Assembly: GCA_018287875.1 (NCBI GenBank)
Contig: JAGVVL010000014.1
Location: 37,290-101,289 of the forward strand
Direction of reading: 5' to 3'
Length of the DNA: 64,000 nt
From: Nigrospora sphaerica
Taxonomy: Eukaryota; Ascomycota; Sordariomycetes; Amphisphaeriales; Apiosporaceae
Below are positions 20,069-31,863 of this stretch, piece by piece. The notes under the pieces are model-generated. The model did not search any database and was not told where the DNA came from. It saw nothing but the letters and a program-made list of their open reading frames with translations. The translations under genes were made by a program, and so were the position numbers. Position 1 is the stretch's first letter; each line of letters begins with the position of its first letter.

Positions 20069-20583
20069 GGTTGTGTGCGCTGTTTGCCTTTTGGGCAAGC
20101 TTGCAATGCGTGCATGCGTGCAAATGAGCAGTGCGTGTACAAGAGCGGGGCAGGGCAAGTGGAGGTTTGCGTGCGGTAGGGGTGCTACGATTTGATCTGC
20201 TCGTACCCACTGGTAAGACGGGCTGGCGCTTGGCCGACGTGCGGAATCCATCTACTTCGACTACCCATTTGCCGGGTCTTCCCGTCCTATGGTGGGCCCC
20301 GAGGCCATACATTGTCATCCCGAGTCTTCCCTCATCCCGGGTGTTTCGCCACCGGCCCGGCCACGCCAAGACGAGCCCGGCTTTCCTCCCGCCCTTCTTG
20401 ATGCGCACGCAAACCCGCATGTGTCATTGATGTCGCGCGATGGGGGCTCATGTTGAAAGATGGGGTGGGCCGCTTGGGAACCATATACTCGCTAACATAA
20501 TACTCATCTTGGGGACAGCCCGGCCACCCGGAGACGACCGCCCCTGCTAAACCCTTTCCGCCTCCGCCCGAGCACTCGCCAGA
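20069..20583. other. Divergent intergenic region between the DUF3500 gene and the FAH-like pseudogene
   Basis: This spacer of about 515 bp lies between divergent gene starts and probably holds both promoters. An open frame continues minus-strand from the DUF3500 ATG to 20251 but lacks family similarity. No clear TATA box is seen. Confidence 0.4.
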
Positions 20584-21190
20584 ATGTCACTCCCTGCTTT
20601 CTCCCGTACGTGCCCCCGCCCTTTCTCCATCGACACGACCGCGCCGCGCCGCTCACGGCCTGACTCGTGTCGAACCCTGCAGGCTTCATCCGCTTCGTGC
20701 CCAAGTCGGACGCGTACGCTGCATTGGCTTGAACGTGAGCTGCCTACCCGAGGGCGCGGCGCGGCCGCAGCGACCGGGAGTGCGCTGACGGCGGGCAGTA
20801 CTTGCAGCACGCCAGAGAGCTTGGCCTCGACCTGCCTACGGTGCCGACGGTGTTTCCGTCCGTTTTGAGCCCCGACCTCGCCTTCGTTGTGCTGCCTTTG
20901 CTGACAGCCGGATACATGTTCCCAGGAAGCCCAGCACGGCCCTGGGCGACCCGTGGCCTGCCCCCACGGTGCTGCCGGCCCTCACCCAGGCCTCCGACAC
21001 GGGCGACTACGAGTCGGAGCTCGCCGTCGTTCTCGGCCGGAACTGCAAAAACGTCGCCGAGGCCGACGCTCCGGACTACTTTCGGGCTACACGGCGCGCA
21101 ATGATGTTTCGAGCCGCGCGAGCCAGTTCGCCCAAAGGCAGTGGTGCTTCTCCAAGGGATTCGACGGCTCGTGCCCCTCGCTACGTCTCG
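20584..21190 (+). pseudogene. Fumarylacetoacetate hydrolase family gene, broken
   Basis: Exon pieces are 20584-20605 (MSLPAFS), 20683-20734 (RFIRFVPKSDA joined to RCIGLN), 20808-20857 (HARELGLDLPTVPTVF) and 20926 to about 21190 (KPSTALGDPWPAPTVLP, then DYESELAVVLGRN). Introns are 20606-20682 (GTACGT...CTGCAG), 20735-20807 (GTGAGC, branch GCTGAC, TTGCAG) and 20858-20925 (GTCCGT, branch GCTGAC, CCCAG). The DYESELAVV core with its metal-binding acids and GYTARNDVSSR are typical of the FAH fold. Breaks: about 50-60 residues are missing between VPKSDA and CIGLN, a frame step follows PDYF near 21082, and the C-terminal about 100 residues after FDGSCP are gone. FAH-type enzymes cleave C-C bonds in acylpyruvates in the cytosol or mitochondria. 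Confidence 0.75.
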
Positions 21191-21754
21191 AGCGAATACA
21201 GGCCCCCAGGTACCGATCAGCAAGTAGCGGCGGGATGGGGGTGCGGAACTTACCACCATGTCCTCGATTCCGCCTTGAGCTGGGCCGGTGGCTTCTTGGT
21301 GTTGGGCCCCAGGTCTCGATTAACGCCCATGGCCAACGCAGTTCGGACGGCGAGGCCCACGTGCATGTACGCCACTGGGGCTGCGTGAGCCATCGTACCG
21401 CCTTGAATTCAGCACGCGGGTACCCAAGGTGTGGTTTCAGTTCGTTTGGCAAACCTTGATCAGTAACGCGCGTCAGCCGGCGAACCGATGCCCAAGGAGC
21501 CGCGAGGTAGGCTGCGGCACGTGTACCATGATGAAATAGCACTGAACCATGGCCAGGTCCGTCATCAAACCGAGCTCGTCCTATTGGGTATGTATTTGTG
21601 CGGGGTCGGTATTCCTAGGGCACGGATTTGGGGCTGCGGGTACCGCCGCTCCCCAAGCACGGCGAATGCGGGGGCACTTGAACACCTCTGGTGGGATCGA
21701 CAGTGCCTCCCCACTATTTGCCCCTCCCCCAACCGGCAGCTAGTTCGGCACCTA
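21191..21754. other. Intergenic, nothing recognised
   Basis: This stretch follows the truncated FAH-like gene. I could not find the missing FAH C-terminus in any frame here. No repeat is evident. Confidence 0.4.
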
Positions 21755-22165
21755 CTACGCCAGCACTCGTGGTATGACCTCCAGGAGGTCTCGACGACGA
21801 CGTCGGAGCCCTTTTCGGCCTTCAGTCCAAAGGGGATCGCGTGCAGCTTGATGTCGGGCTTGATGGATCGGCATGGCTGTTGGATTTCGGCTACGTCGTC
21901 GGCCGTCCACATGGAAGCCGTGAAGAGAAGGTCGGGCTGGAATTCGCCGACCTTGCTTGCCACCTCCTCCTTGCGTACCGCCTTCTGGTCAGCCATGACG
22001 CCCGGCCGTGCCACCGCCCGGCCTTCTCCACTCACTAATGCAGTTCGCTACATAGTCGATCGTGTAGTCCTCCTTGAGCGCCTCGGCCACGCGCCCGATC
22101 AGAAGTTTGGCCCTTTCGGGCGCCGTATTGACCCTGACGAGCCGGTAAACCCATTGGGGCGCCAT
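21755..22165 (-). CDS. Small uncharacterised fungal alpha/beta protein (one base lost near its end)
   Basis: The gene starts at ATG 22163-22165 (MAPQWVYRLVRVNTAPERAKLLIGRVAEALKEDYTIDYVANC). An intron of about 50 nt with donor GTGAGT and a GCTGACCAG end brings in KAVRKEEVASKVGEFQPDLLFTASMWTADDVAEIQ, then IKPDIKLHAIPFGLKAEKGSDVVVE. One base is missing near 21784; restoring it would continue to LLEVIPRVLA and TAG at 21755-21757. I recall similar short proteins in ascomycete genomes but no function. The alternating strand and helix pattern suggests a small Rossmann-like fold, which is inference. The gene is convergent with the FAH-like pseudogene. Confidence 0.5.
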
Positions 22166-22740
22166 TGTCGAGGCTTACGTCGGCCGGGCTCGTGTGGGTG
22201 CTCGGATCGCGTTCGCTTCACTTCAGCCCGCGATTTTCTTGGAGCCTGCCCTGCTCCTGGTGGCCGTCAACCGGTGTACGCGGGGGCTGTAGGGAAAGCG
22301 TTTGTTGCGGGGTATATAGGTCACCGAAGATGCCCATCTGTCTGGCCGTTGCGCTGAAAAGCGGGAGGGCTGACCGGGAAACGTTGCTGCCGTTGTGGCT
22401 CCCTATTGGCCCGAAAATGCCGACCCCGCTGAGACCGGGGTGGCCGGCTTTTCCGGAACAACCCCATGCGAAGACCAAGGAAGGGCCGCGCGACATTCCG
22501 ACGCTGGAGCAGAGAAATCCGAGGTACATCTCCGGGACAACGTCGGTTATGTCCAGGGACCTGCAGGTCACGTGATATGTGTTTGGCGGGGGGCATTGTC
22601 AGGCATCGATGGCAGTGCCCGAAGGCTCACAGGCAGTAAAACACGCAATTGGTTCCCACCGTCTCGTGCTAATGCCCCCGTGCTCCGTCGTTAAGGAAAG
22701 AGGCCTGGGAACGAACTCTTTTGAGCTGCCGTTAAAGAAA
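22166..22740. promoter_or_regulatory. Intergenic and probable promoter region of the FAD monooxygenase
   Basis: A TATATAGG motif occurs at about 22313-22320, some 420 bp before the monooxygenase ATG. That is far for a core TATA box, so its role is uncertain. No other gene is supported. Confidence 0.3.
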
Positions 22741-24386
22741 ATGGCGTCCACCTTGGCCCAGTCGCCCTCTACGCTGTCAGGTCCCGCGCAGCTTGATGTG
22801 ATCGTCATCGGCGCCGGGCTCAGTGGCCTGGCGACGGCCGTGTCCATTGCCCAGTCCGGCTCCCGGGTCACCGTCTTTGAAGGGGCTAAAGAACTGACAG
22901 AGGTCAGTAGCCAGCTTAACGCCTACGTAGGGGCGTAAGCCCAACGTCGCGGAATAGCTGATGGGGACCAACACGAAGAACACGCGACGCAGGTTGGCGC
23001 CGGCTTGCAGCTGACACCCAACTGTACCCGAATATTACAACGGTTCGGCCTTGACGACTCCTTCTGGGCGGCGGGAGCCGAACCCACCTTCCTCACGGTA
23101 CGCCGGTACACCGGGACAGTGCTGGCGCAAGACCCCGTCTTCTCCCAAAACATGCGGGCGCGGTACGGCGCCCTTCGTCGACATGCACCGCTGTGACCTG
23201 CAACGGGCGCTGTATGACCGGGCCCGGGCCCTCGGCGTTCGTATCCGGCTGGGCGAGAAGGTCGTCGACCTGGCGCTGGACCGAGCGCGGCCCGTCGTCA
23301 CCACGGCTGGCGGCGACACGGCCGAGGCGAACCTTATTGTGGCGGCGGACGGGTTGTGGTCACACTGCCGTAGCCAGTTCCTCGGCTGCGCCGACCCGCC
23401 CCGGCCCACGGGCGATCTAGCTTACCGCGTCGTGCTGAACCTCGACCAGATCCCCGACGAAGACCTACGCCGCCGGGTCACCGAGCCCACCTGCGAGTTC
23501 TGGATCGGCCCCGGCGCGCACGCCGTCGCCTACTCGCTGCGCGGCGGCAACATGTACAACATCGTGCTCCTTGTACCCGACGACCTGCCGGCGGGGGTGA
23601 GCCGTCAGCGGGGCTCCGTCGAGGAAATGAAAGCCCTGTTCCAGAACTGGGACCCCATCTTGTCCCGGTTCTTGTACCTCGTTGACAACGTCGACAAGTG
23701 GAAGCTAATGCACCGTATGTTTCCCGCGTCGTAGTCATCAGCACTCGGCTGACAGAATTTCTTAGGGGACGAAATGTCGGCATGGGTCAACCCGAGGTCC
23801 AATCTCGTTTTTGTGTGGGTAGACCCCAGCTTCTCGGGTCCAACAGCTGGACTGACCATGACAGTGGCGATTCATGCCACCCCATGTTGCCTTACCTGGC
23901 CCAAGGGGCGAACTCGGCCATTGAGGATGGGGCAGTGCTGGGTTCCTTACTGGGCCATGTCCAGTCCGCAAACCAAGTGCCCCATGCCCTAAGGATGTAC
24001 GAGAAATTGCGCAAGTCTCGAGGCGAGTCCATCGTGAGAGAGACGTTCAAGCAGGTACGTGTACAAGCAAGTCTTTCACCCCCGCCTATGTCAGGTTTAT
24101 CAACTAAGCCCCCTTGCCCCCCGTCCCGCCTCCGTCTTAGAGAGAGGCTTTCCACATGCCAGATGGCCCCGAACAGGAGGCCCGCGACAAGCTCTTCTTA
24201 TCCCAGCTGGGAAAGGAGCTGCAGGGCCCGTTTCCGAGCCGCTGGACCTGCCCCGAGGTCCAGCCCTGGCTGTACGGCTACGACGCTTACGAAGAGGTGG
24301 AGACGGCCATGCAGGCAGAGCCTTTCCCCCATGGTCCCGAGATCACGCAATCCATTCCGAGTTGCAAGACGGGAGTTACGGCATAG
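22741..24386 (+). CDS. FAD-dependent aromatic monooxygenase (salicylate-hydroxylase-like, group A)
   Basis: Five exons: 22741-22902, 22993-23714, 23766-23814, 23865-24054 and 24141-24386. Introns start GTCAGT, GTATGT, GTGGGT and GTACGT and end in AG after CTGAC/CTAAC-like branch sites; all joins preserve phase. Motifs are the FAD dinucleotide fold VIVIGAGLSGLATAVSIAQSG, the DMHRCDLQRALYDRA segment, the DG motif LIVAADGLWS, and the second FAD motif GDSCHPMLPYLAQGANSAIEDGAVLG. This combination marks group A flavoprotein hydroxylases, which use NAD(P)H and O2 to hydroxylate aromatic rings in the cytosol. One frame break lies near 23170 (two bases missing or one extra). Length and ends are otherwise normal, so it may be functional if that is an error. 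Substrate is unknown. Confidence 0.85.
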
Positions 24387-25949
24387 TTCCAGATAATGAA
24401 TTCTTTTAGGTTTCAACCAAGAGTCAATGGTAGCAGGATTACCTGGCCGCAACCCCCGATGGCTCTTGTGAGGCAATTCAAGTAGCACATAAGGTTGGGC
24501 ACTCTTCATAACAATCATGTGATGGGGGGATTAGTTACGATATTGTATTCACTAATCGCCGCATGACGGTTAGGTCACGCAACGAATTACTTCGGATGGC
24601 TTAGGACTCACAGATGGGCTACGAAAACCACGAAGCGTCACCAACAGTTTATGGTGTTAGTAGGGGAATAAGAAATTCGTAGGAACTAACGGCAGGCCTG
24701 TACACAGAGACAGTCACTCTTTGCTGTCGGTTCTTGCGTCTCCAGTCCGCGTTGCTTTCGGAAGGCAGAGTTCACACCCCATCCCATGGCCGTGTGCTAG
24801 GGCGGACTGAAAGGCGTGCTGGAGGGAATGGACACGATGAGAAAGGGCGACGTCACTACTGTGAAGTTGGTTTATTCTCTGACATCTTCTCCAGTCGGAT
24901 AAGTATGCCTGCTGTTACGGACAACCCGAACCAACAAGCATCTTATGGAAGCAGGTAAGCGCCCATGCAGCCAAGACCTCGCCTACTACACCACCAAGCA
25001 AGGGAGACCAGCCTCAGGCAAGGGATACCAGCCCCAAGGGCAAGCCACGCCAAGGCTAGGTCACGTGATGGATCACTAGGCTTGGCACTGATCCAACGGG
25101 ATGGATCAGCGGGGCCAGTGGTGAGCCTCCAGTACAGGATCAGTAGTGGTGTTAGTAAGCCAACACTAGGAGATCACTTAGATCAGTGGTAATCCAAGGT
25201 AATCCAAGGTATTAATAAGGGAATAACTTAGTATATAAGTTAAAAGGATTTTCTATATAGACAGTTATTACCTTAGTAATTAATCTAAGTATTTATTTAA
25301 CCTATAAATAGGCGTAACCTCTTAATAACCTATTATAAAGTTTAGACTAGTTACTTAGTTAAGCACTTTTAGTTATTAATTACCCTACGATTAGTATTTA
25401 AGCTAAATAGACGCTCTCTATCACTAATTATACAACCCTTATATTATATAGTACTTAGGTATAGCGTTTTGTTATATTTTAATTACTTATACTTAAGTTA
25501 GTCACTGTGTACTACCTTAAATACTAACTCTCGATATAATGGCACCTTAAACCCTAATTACACTTGCACTTACTATAGGCTAGCGAGCCCTAGCAACTCC
25601 TTAGCCGACTGTATAACCTGTAGCTGCCGATATCTCTTAAAAGCTTTACAATATAGTCAACGCTCTTCAATAGAGTGTCGCGACCCTCCGATATAATAAT
25701 ATGCAGCTCCAATATGTAAGGGAGGAGGCGCTGGAGAGGTGCATCCGCACGCTGGTCATCTGACCTGCGGCGCAGACCCACCGGCAGCCTACTAGCGAGG
25801 AGCGGGCGCACTGCTGGCGCCCGACCCGAACTTAGATTCTGCAAGAATCAGTCTTGCAGTGGAATTGAGCCTGCCCTTCGCTACCCTATACCTGACGGTG
25901 CCATTGTGATTCCTTCGGAACCTTACACAATAGCAGATCGCCGCTAAGA
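24387..25949. other. Transition from host DNA into AT-rich repeat DNA
   Basis: The stretch 24387-24960 is host-like but has no recognised gene. From about 25190 the sequence becomes AT-rich with dense TA steps, marking RIPped repeat DNA. A short GC-rich island at about 25690-25850 breaks it. This part may include the 5' LTR and leader of the old gypsy relic, but I cannot define the LTR because no second copy is visible. Confidence 0.4.
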
Positions 25950-26315
25950 ATAGGGATCAGAGAAAGCACAAGTACCTTAGACTTACGCCTTATAACAGCA
26001 GAGATAAGAACGTTTAGATGTTCCTCACGTAAGCTAAAGCTTACTTAAAATACTACTTAAACAGCTTCTTTAATAACTCCAATAAGGTTATATATATTAC
26101 CGGATACCTTCAAGCGACGCCTTTATGTGGTTTAAACCTATAATAAGAGACTACTTAACTAATAAAAAGAAGCTGCAGGAGGATAAAACTAAGGCAATTT
26201 TCGAAAGCTATAAGACGTTCAAAGCTAAGCTTAAGGGCACTTTTAGAAACCCAGATAAGGTCTGTACAGCCAAACGATAACTTATAAAATATTAACAAAG
26301 AGGATCCGCTGCCGT

Positions 26316-26671
26316 TGTGAGAGGCTGAGCCTTGAAGCACTATCGAAGGGGCCAAATGCTGTTTATTTTCTAGATGAGAAAAGAGAAGAGAATCGTCCTC
26401 AGGAGGCCGGGCGCAGCGTCTCGTTAAATCTTGCGAGACCGGACCGGAACGTTCGGGTCGGAACGTTCGGACCGGAACGTTCGGACCGGAGCGTTCGGAC
26501 CGGAACGTTCGGATCGGAACGTTCGGATCGCTGCTCAGCTCCCCCTCCTAGGTCTTGACCACTAGCCTGGCGTTCGAATGGAGAGACCTACTCGAAGCCT
26601 CATGTGAGGGGTTCGTGAGACGCTCAGGCCAGGTGCGCCTGAGCCTATCTCCCAGGTCCCAACCTGTAACA
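26316..26671 (-). repeat. 3' LTR of the second chromovirus (356 bp) with six tandem 14-bp units
   Basis: It begins TGTGAGAGGC and ends CCTGTAACA on the plus strand. At about 26441-26531 it carries six tandem 14-bp units around the palindrome GAACGTTC (one unit reads GAGCGTTC), separated by GGACCG, GGATCG or GGGTCG. Confidence 0.93.
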
Positions 26672-26829
26672 TCACCCCCTTCTCCCCCCTTTTTCTTTCT
26701 ATAACCCTCTGTACGTCTCCTCCTGCACGTCTCTTCCCGTATGTATCCTCCCGTACGTCTCTTCCCGTATGTCTCCTCCTATACGTCTCCTCCTCCTGAC
26801 CCTTCAATTCCCTACTTGTGCTTCTTCTA

Positions 26830-29800
26830 GGCTTCGGCTAGCCTAGTTCTTCTTTGGCTAGCGGGCTTTTCGCCATCGAAATCCGTCGCTGGTCTGTATT
26901 TCGCTTCGAATTCGTTTAGCGCTTGAGTATCTTTCAAGTTCTCTAGAGGCTCCCAAGTTGGTTCTGCGTAGCCTCTCTATTTGACTAGGACCTGCCGGTA
27001 TGAGCCCCTTCCGCGTCTCTTCGTACGGGCTCTTGTAATACTCTCGACTTCCCACTCGTTGTTATCTGGGTTACTGTTATCCGTAAAAGCTGGCGGCGGT
27101 TGATAGTCTGTTGTCTTCTGGGAAGGTAAAGGGTCCTCGTACGCAGGTTTTATAAGGTCCACATGGAACCTTGGCCATACTCCTTGTGGGACGTCTAGTT
27201 CGTAAACGTGAGAGCTGATAACCTTTGTAACAGTGTATTTCGCGTGTAGCCAGGCTAGCTTTTTCGATGGGACGTCTAGGTTAAAGTTCTTAAGGGAAAG
27301 CCAAACCTTATCCCCTACTCGGTATTCGCGTGCGGCGGTCCTTTTTCGGTTCGCGAGGTCCTCCTGGGCTTATTGGGCGGCTATCATAGCGGCTTGGGCG
27401 AAATCTCCAGCGTCCTTTAGTCTCTGGACGAAGTGTTCGGCTCTTATGCGTGGATCCCTCGAGCTTTATGGCGATCTCTCGATGACTTGGATTGGTTCGA
27501 CGTGGTATCTGTGTAGGAGAAAGAACGGACTGACCCTAATAGCTCTCGAGTCTCTATTGTTAATCGCTAGCTGAGCTCCTGGGAGTAGCTTAGCCCAGTC
27601 GTGCTGGGTTAGAGCTGTATAGGAGCGTAAGTACGCGAGAACCTCTTGATTAGCTCGTTCAGTTGCTCCGTCAGTCTCAAGGTGGAAGGCGGTGCTTAGC
27701 CTCTGATCCATTGATGTTAGCTAGCAAAGTCGCGTCCAGAATCGGCCAGTCCAGTTAAAGCCCCTATCACTCGTGATGGCCCTTAGGAATCCGTGGAACC
27801 GCCAGAAGGCTCTCACAAAGGTCTCGGCGCAGGCTTCCGCTTCCATCGTTGTCATGGCCTCTAAGGTTACCTCTTTAGATAGCCTGTCGGTGATCACCAT
27901 TAGGAAGCTCGGGTCGGTCTCGCACGTAGTTGGTAAATCCGTCATGAAGTCGATCGAGATCTCTGTGTGGAACCTATCCGGGACAGGTAGCGGCTTTAGA
28001 AGCCCTTACTTTGCGTCTCTCTAGACTCTCTTTTTGCCGCAGGTGTCGCAGTTCCTTAGGAACTGACGAACTGCTAGTGTAAGGCCAGGCCAAAAGAAGC
28101 TTCGGTTTAGGATGCTAATCGTTCCGTCCCTTCCTGGGTGTCCTGAAGCGTGCGAGTCGTGGGCGTTCTGGATTAAGGCCGTCCTGAGGGGCTCGTACGC
28201 CGGTATCCAGATTCTGTTGCGAAACCTGACTCTTCCTTCCGGGTCTAGCTTGCACTCCGATATCGATACGACGCCTTTTAGGCTAGGAGCAAAGGACTGC
28301 TGCTTCGTACGGAGGTCTGCCACCATAGTTCGGTAATCGGGATCCTTCTCGATGGCTTGGTTCCAGAGCGTCTGAAGGTCTTCATGGGCGAAGCACTCGT
28401 CTCCTGATGGGAATTGCTGGCCATCGATGTTTAGGACTCCAACACCGAGGTCCTCACTCTCCTCCTCCTCCGCTGGTTGCTTCTCGCGAGGATCTCCCTC
28501 GTCCTTAAGGAGCTGTTGGTAACGGCCTTTCGTTCTCTCGTCGTCGTACCCATCCGGTTTGTCTTGCTCTCTTCTAGACAGCGTATCGGGCCTGTCTGCT
28601 AGCCTCCCCGGTCGGTAATGGAGCTTATAAGAGTACCTCTCGAGCTTAACTACCCAGCGAGCTTGTCTCTCTGTGAGGTGTCTTGCCTTTCGGAAGTATT
28701 CGAGGTTCTTGTGGTCCGTTAGGATCTCGAAGGGCTCTCGTATGCTCCTTAGTATCCCGTCCCACGCGCTAAGGCAGTCTATCACCGCTAGGAGTTCTTT
28801 ATCGTGGATCTCGTAGTTGAACTCTGCTGGGGAGAGCTTCCGGGAGTGGTATGCTATTGGGTGTAGCAGACTGTCTTCGCTGTACTGTGATAAACAGCCT
28901 CCAAGGCTGTGTCCTGAGCAGTCTGTCTCGACTACTGTTCGTCGGTCTGCGTCCTACTGGGCTAGGACTGGAGCTTCGATAAACACTCTCTTAAGATGCT
29001 CGAAAGCGCCTTGTTGCTCCTGGTCCCACTGGAACGGGGTTCCCTTCTTCGTTAAGGCGGTTAGTGGCCGTGTGATCGCTGAATACTCGGGTATGAACGT
29101 TCGGTAGAAGTTTGCGAATCCTAAGAAGCTGCGTACTCCTTTAAACGTCTTAGGAGCCTCCCACTCCTGGATCGCGAGTACCTTTTGAGGGTCCATTCGA
29201 ACTCCTTTGCCTGCCTCGATAATGAACCCTAAGTACTTAGTCTCCTTCACCGCGAACTCGCATTTCCCTAAGTCGAGACCTAGGCTAGCGTCTCGTAAGC
29301 GGCTTAGGACCTTCTCGACTTCTTTCATATGGTCCTCCCTACTCCCTAAAGAGTAGATAAGGATGTCGTCTATATAAGCTGAACAGGAATGGTTTAGTAG
29401 GTCCTTTAAGGTGTAGTTAATATACCGTTGGAACGTGGCTGGTGCCCCAGCTAATCCGAATGGCGTCACGAGCCACTTGTATAGGCCGAACCTGGTCCTA
29501 AAGGCTGTCTTCTATTCCTCGCCCGCAGCAATTCGGATCTTATGAAACGCCGCTCGGATATCGAGCTTCGTGAGCCAGCGCGCTCCTGAGAGCGTCGTGA
29601 GTGTCTCTCGGATTAGCGGCAAAGGGTATCTGTCTCTCTTCGTAATCGCGTTGAGCGCTCTGAAATCGCAGCAAAAGCGTAGTCCGCCTCCCGGCTTTTT
29701 CACGAACAGCACGGGAGCTCCTCCGGCGGAGCTGCTCGCTCGGATATAGTTCTTATCCAGTAGGTCCGTTAAAGTCTTCCGTAGCACTAGGAGCTCTTCG

Positions 29801-30534
29801 CGTGACATTCCATATAAGGGCCCCCAAGGCACCTCTAGTTCCTTGCTATCGGTTCCTTTTGTTAAGGGGATCGTGTGGTCTACCCCTAGCTGGTGTGGTG
29901 GTAAGCAGTTGTCGGCTGCTGGGTCGAATAGGTCCTTCCATTTCCGTAACTCCTTCGGGAGTTTCTCGTACGGCACTCGTTTATCCTTAGGTTCGAGCGC
30001 CTTTTCGATGTCCGCTAATGAGGCTGCGAACACCTGTATCTCGTGTGGGCCTTGCGAGCGTCTTGCTCGTCTTATAAGCGTTCCGATGGAGGCCGCTCCT
30101 ATCTCTTTAGGCGGCTTGATAGAAGAGCTCTTCGCAGCTTCTATATCTCGTATGCGAAACTCTCCTTGAGACCTCATAAGGAGTTCGCGCGCTGTAGCGT
30201 CGTACATTACCCGATGTTTCTCGAACCAGGGCTTCCCAAGTATAAGGGAATGGTTTAAGCCTGGTACCACGTATCCATAGATTCTCTGCGAGAACCCTTC
30301 GAGGTCGATCTCTAAGTAAGCGATCTCCGAGATACGAGGGTCTTGTTTCTGCGAGCTTTTCGTAAAGGTAGTTTCGCGTAATACTCGGGGTCGTGTTGGG
30401 ATCCTTGGTAGGTCTAGCTGTCGAGCTAGTTTTTCGCTGATCGCTGCGTAGCAGTCGCATCCGGTGTCGGCTAAGATAGGAATAATCTTTTTATTGTTCA
30501 CGAGGCCTTCAATAGTGAGTGCCGAACTATTCAT
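26830..30534 (-). pseudogene. Pol of the second chromovirus: protease, RT, RNase H, integrase, chromodomain
   Basis: The segment 30534-29512 has the protease motif LADTGCDCYAAIS and the RT start (SSAGGAPVLFVKKPGGGLRF). It stops at a TAG where GEEWKTAF is expected. The segment 29469-28954 continues RT with AYIDDILIYS. RNase H follows a TAG in the VLAQ-W-D context, and the H2C2 finger ends at 28021 (NCDTCGKKRV). Integrase core parts lie at 27945-27721 (TDLP, ITSDRGFNW) and 27711-27466 (TDGATERANQE). The C-terminal chromodomain is about 27070-26900 (EWEVESITRAR ... RQVLVK, TAG for Trp, RGYAEPTWEPLENL). All catalytic acids are preserved. The stops are nearly all TAG, which fits RIP rather than random decay. 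Confidence 0.9.
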
Positions 30535-30599
30535 AAGCTTCTCTATCTTCGGTAGCGACAGGGTGGCTGCTGTTGACCTTTGAGGACGACTTCCCCTAG

Positions 30600-31860
30600 A
30601 GGTTACTCTTTTTCCGAATCCGATGTCTCGACTCCGCTGCTCTCGCTAGCGTCTTGCTCGGCCTTTATGCTGTGCACTTGTGTGTTAGGGCGTTTCGCAG
30701 GCCTTAGCTTGCACGTTATTATTCTATGCCCTTGCTTCCCGCATCTTAAGCATGAGCCGTCGTCTCTTCGCTTTTGCATCTCTTCGGGGAGGCCCACGCG
30801 GCCTTCGTGTGAGACGACCTGCTCTGGCCTTGTCCCTTAGGCTTCTTCTTATCGAAGGGGTTCATCCCAGTCATGACCGTGTCTCCGGAGGCGTCTTTCG
30901 TGTGCGAGCTCTGCGCGGGGCTTATGCGTCCTGTAGGCGCTGGCGTAGGGTTCCCATAAGTAAGGGAGTAGGTGGTTTCCAGCCTCGAGGCTGTTAGCAT
31001 GAGCTGGTTCACCATGTCTGTGTATCCTTCCGGCAGTGAGACGGGTATTAGAATCCTCTTAAGCTGTTCGTTTAGGCCTCCCTCGAGGAACGTCCTCTTA
31101 ACAGCGTCGGGCTAATCGATTCCACCAGCCTCCGCGAGGGCCTTCTCGAAGCTCACGTAGTACTCATGGAACGGCTGTTTCTTTCCTTGCTTCATCTCCC
31201 TAAGCCAGACAGTAGCGGCTTGCTGCTTGTTCCGGTCGAGGTATTTGTTCTCGAGGTACTCGAGGAACTCGTCTGGGTTCTTCGCGTAGCTAGGACCGCC
31301 CGAGAGGAAGAAGGCGCTCACGACTCTTTAAGGAGCTTCTCTAAGTTCTGGTAGATAGAGTACTAGCGGTCCTCTTGGGATCCAATGATCTCGGCGTCCG
31401 CTTGCAGCTTATGTTCCATTGAAACCTTCCATGCTGGGAAGTATGTCTTGTCGCCTTCGAACTTTGCGGGCCAAGCGAGAGGTTTTCGTTTAGGCCTTAT
31501 GTCGGGCTCGCGAGCGACTACGATCGAGGGCCCGCTACTTGGGGTGTTCTCGGTCTGGATCGAGCTGCCCGAGGCGGGCGCTATTGTAGGGCCAGTCGTC
31601 TCTTGTGTCGTGCCTTGGCTTTCGGTAATCTGTTGTTGGAGGCTCGCGATAGTCTGCTGAGACGCCTGTCGGTCGTGCTGAAGGTTTATAATGTCTTGCT
31701 GCATCTGGAAGACAAGAGCGGCCCATTCTTCTGAGGATTGGGGGTCTTGGCGCTTGGCCGGCCATCGTTTCGTCGGTTTGAGATTCCATTGAAATAGCCT
31801 TCTGAGACGTCCGCACGTCTCTCGGAAGGTATAGAAAAGAAAAGAAAAGTGATCTAGAAA
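30600..31860 (-). pseudogene. Gag of the second chromovirus
   Basis: Fragments on the minus strand include a Gln-rich leader with possible coiled coil (31704-31363, MQQDIINLQHDRQASQQ), the capsid core (FEGDKTYFPAWKVSMEHKL; FLEYLENKYLDRNKQQAATVWLREM; FHEYYVSFEKALAEAGGID), a Pro/Thr-rich linker, and a CCHC zinc knuckle CLRCGKQGHRIITC at about 30700-30745. In-frame TAG/TGA codons separate the fragments. Gag would package the RNA in the cytoplasm. Confidence 0.85.
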
Positions 31861-31863
31861 ATA

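Noticed and set aside
19063..20195. Long plus-strand open frames opposite the DUF3500 gene and a long minus-strand shifted frame
   Set aside because: They are Arg/Ala/Gly-rich shadows of a very GC-rich coding region. Only the minus frame with DUF3500 motifs is real.
26441..26531. CRISPR-like array
   Set aside because: The units are contiguous 14-mers without unique spacers and lie inside an LTR of a fungal retrotransposon.
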